Origin: Thermotogaceae bacterium
Lineage (GTDB): Bacteria; Thermotogota; Thermotogae; Thermotogales; Thermotogaceae
Direction of reading: 5' to 3'
Length of the DNA: 14,542 bases
Assembly (NCBI GenBank): GCA_027038385.1
Contig: JALVXE010000023.1
Coordinates: 3,098-17,639, forward strand
Shown here: positions 13,702-14,542 of the stretch, one piece after another
How positions within the stretch are numbered: position 1 is the first letter of the stretch
Layout of the letters: every line of letters starts with the position of its first letter
The notes under the pieces: model-generated
What the model was told of the DNA's origin: nothing
The model's input: only the letters and a program-made list of their open reading frames with translations
Databases searched by the model: none
Translations under genes and position numbers: made by a program

Positions 13702-13747
13702 ATACGTATTTTCAAAGTCCTATTTATATACATGTCAAATTACGTAT
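13702..13747 (-). promoter_or_regulatory. arsR promoter region with two TACGTAT palindromic sites
   Basis: On the minus strand TTGATA (13750-13745) and TATAAA (13728-13723) are 16 bases apart, a fair promoter. ATACGTAT (13702-13709) is a perfect palindrome close to the transcription start, and a second TACGTAT (13741-13747) overlaps the -35 box; their TACGTA cores lie 38 bases apart. This placement suits operators for the ArsR-type repressor. The binding assignment is inference. Confidence 0.4.
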
Positions 13748-13842
13748 CAATTAACTTTCTAATATAATAGAATTTCCATATAATAAGAGTCAAGTATGTT
13801 AACAATTTTGTAACAAATCCCATATCCCCAACTTCTCAAACC

Positions 13843-13871
13843 TTGGAAAAACTCGATCTTAGCTGTAATAT
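13843..13871 (+). promoter_or_regulatory. Promoter for thrS
   Basis: TTGGAA (13843-13848) and TAATAT (13866-13871) are 17 bases apart. The start would be near 13878, leaving a leader of only about 14 bases, just enough for GAGGAGGTG. There is no room for, and no sequence sign of, a T-box leader. Between this and the arsR promoter (about 13750-13840) the DNA is AT-rich, with TATAAT-like runs but no other clear element. Confidence 0.5.
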
Positions 13872-13891
13872 ACCGGCGAGGAGGTGTGAAG

Positions 13892-14542
13892 ATGGTGAAG
13901 ATAACGCTTCCCGATGGGACGGTTAAAGAATACGAAGGGAGCGTCACTCCTGCAGAGATAGCCAAGGAGGTATCTGAAGGTCTGTTTAGAAAAGCCATAG
14001 GCGCTGAAGTGAATGGTCAGCTTTGGGACCTGAATAGACCTGTGGATTTCGACGCAAAGGTCAGGATAGTCACGATGGATGATGAAAAAGCACCAGAGAT
14101 ATACCGACACACGATGTCACACATAATGGCACAGGCCGTGATGAGGTATTTCGGTGCAGACAAAGTCAAACTTGGAATTGGCCCAGTCATAGAAAACGGT
14201 TTTTACTACGATTTCGAGATCGAAGGAGAGAGGATAACGGAAGAAGACCTCCCAAAGATAGAGGAGATAATGAAGGAAATAATAAAGGAAGATCTCCCAA
14301 TAGAGAGGTTTGAACTCCCGAAAGATGAAGCGATAAAGTTCATGGAGGAGAAGGGGCAAACCTACAAGGTGGAGCTGATAAAAGACATAGAAGATGACAA
14401 AGTGTCCTTCTACAGGCAAGGAGAGTTCGTCGATCTCTGTCGTGGACCCCATCTTCCATCCACTGGAAAGGTAAAGCATTTCAAACTGTTGTCACTTGCC
14501 GGGGCCTATTGGAGGGGTGATGAGAGAAATCCGATGCTCCAG
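13892..14542 (+). CDS. thrS: Threonyl-tRNA synthetase, N-terminal part (cut by the right window edge)
   Basis: Charges tRNA-Thr with threonine; class II synthetase. Only the first 217 codons are in the window and the frame is open at the edge. Present are the TGS domain (residues 1-61, MVKITLPDGTVKEYEG and IAKEVSEG) and the N2 editing domain, which removes wrongly attached serine: HTMSH (H73, H77) and DLCRGPH (C183, H187), matching the four-residue editing site of E. coli ThrRS almost in numbering. The window ends at AYWRGDERNPMLQ, just before the class II catalytic core. Start: ATG at 13892 with GGAGG (13880-13884) seven bases away. Divergent from arsR. tRNA-Thr(TGT), a substrate, is encoded at 10309. 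Confidence 0.97.
   Translation, partial: MVKITLPDGTVKEYEGSVTPAEIAKEVSEGLFRKAIGAEVNGQLWDLNRPVDFDAKVRIVTMDDEKAPEIYRHTMSHIMAQAVMRYFGADKVKLGIGPVIENGFYYDFEIEGERITEEDLPKIEEIMKEIIKEDLPIERFELPKDEAIKFMEEKGQTYKVELIKDIEDDKVSFYRQGEFVDLCRGPHLPSTGKVKHFKLLSLAGAYWRGDERNPMLQ

Noticed and set aside
13682..13891. A T-box riboswitch upstream of thrS
   Set aside because: No T-box sequence or terminator stem is visible, and the best promoter leaves a leader of only about 14 bases.

Overview
The window reads as chromosomal DNA of a thermophilic bacterium, most likely a member of the Thermotogae. The grounds are the strong preference for ATA isoleucine and AGA/AGG arginine codons, Thermotoga-like ArgRS, ThrRS, MiaB and peptide deformylase sequences, an extended Opp/Dpp-type transporter, and strong AGGAGG ribosome sites with many GTG and TTG starts. 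This is inferred from remembered family resemblance; no search was run. Apart from the two genes cut by the window edges, every gene appears intact. There is no insertion sequence, prophage or CRISPR array.

Layout. (1) Positions 1-3447, minus strand: a sugar-nucleotide transferase (long-form glucose-1-phosphate thymidylyltransferase type), a small secreted beta-rich protein of unknown function, and argS, tightly packed as an operon. Beyond argS lies the start of a membrane protein with its own promoter, cut by the left edge. (2) Positions 3451-3573: a compact divergent promoter region. (3) Positions 3574-10249, plus strand: a peptide/nickel-type (Opp/Dpp-like) ABC transporter operon in the order ATPase (F type), solute-binding protein, permease B, permease C. 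A terminator-like hairpin follows the binding-protein gene, and no D-type ATPase is present. (4) Positions 10269-11063: a promoter, then tRNA-Thr(TGT), tRNA-Tyr(GTA), rpmG (ribosomal protein L33) and ssrA (tmRNA). (5) Positions 11099-12970: miaB and def overlapping by 50 bases, closed by a bidirectional terminator. (6) Positions 12985-13681, minus strand: an ArsR-type repressor gene followed by a small SPW-repeat membrane protein gene. (7) Positions 13892 to the right edge: thrS, N-terminal part only.

Most of the window serves translation: tRNA charging (argS, thrS), tRNAs and tRNA modification (miaB), a ribosomal protein, ribosome rescue (tmRNA) and N-terminal processing (def). The transporter is the accessory part and holds the two strongest oddities. 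Permease C is 895 residues instead of the usual roughly 300, because a very large, mostly helical, charged domain is inserted in the first extracytoplasmic loop. The ATPase gene has no ATG, GTG or TTG start in the right place; translation seems to begin at an ATA codon behind a good ribosome site. The ATPase also has an insertion of about 60 residues between Walker A and the Q-loop.
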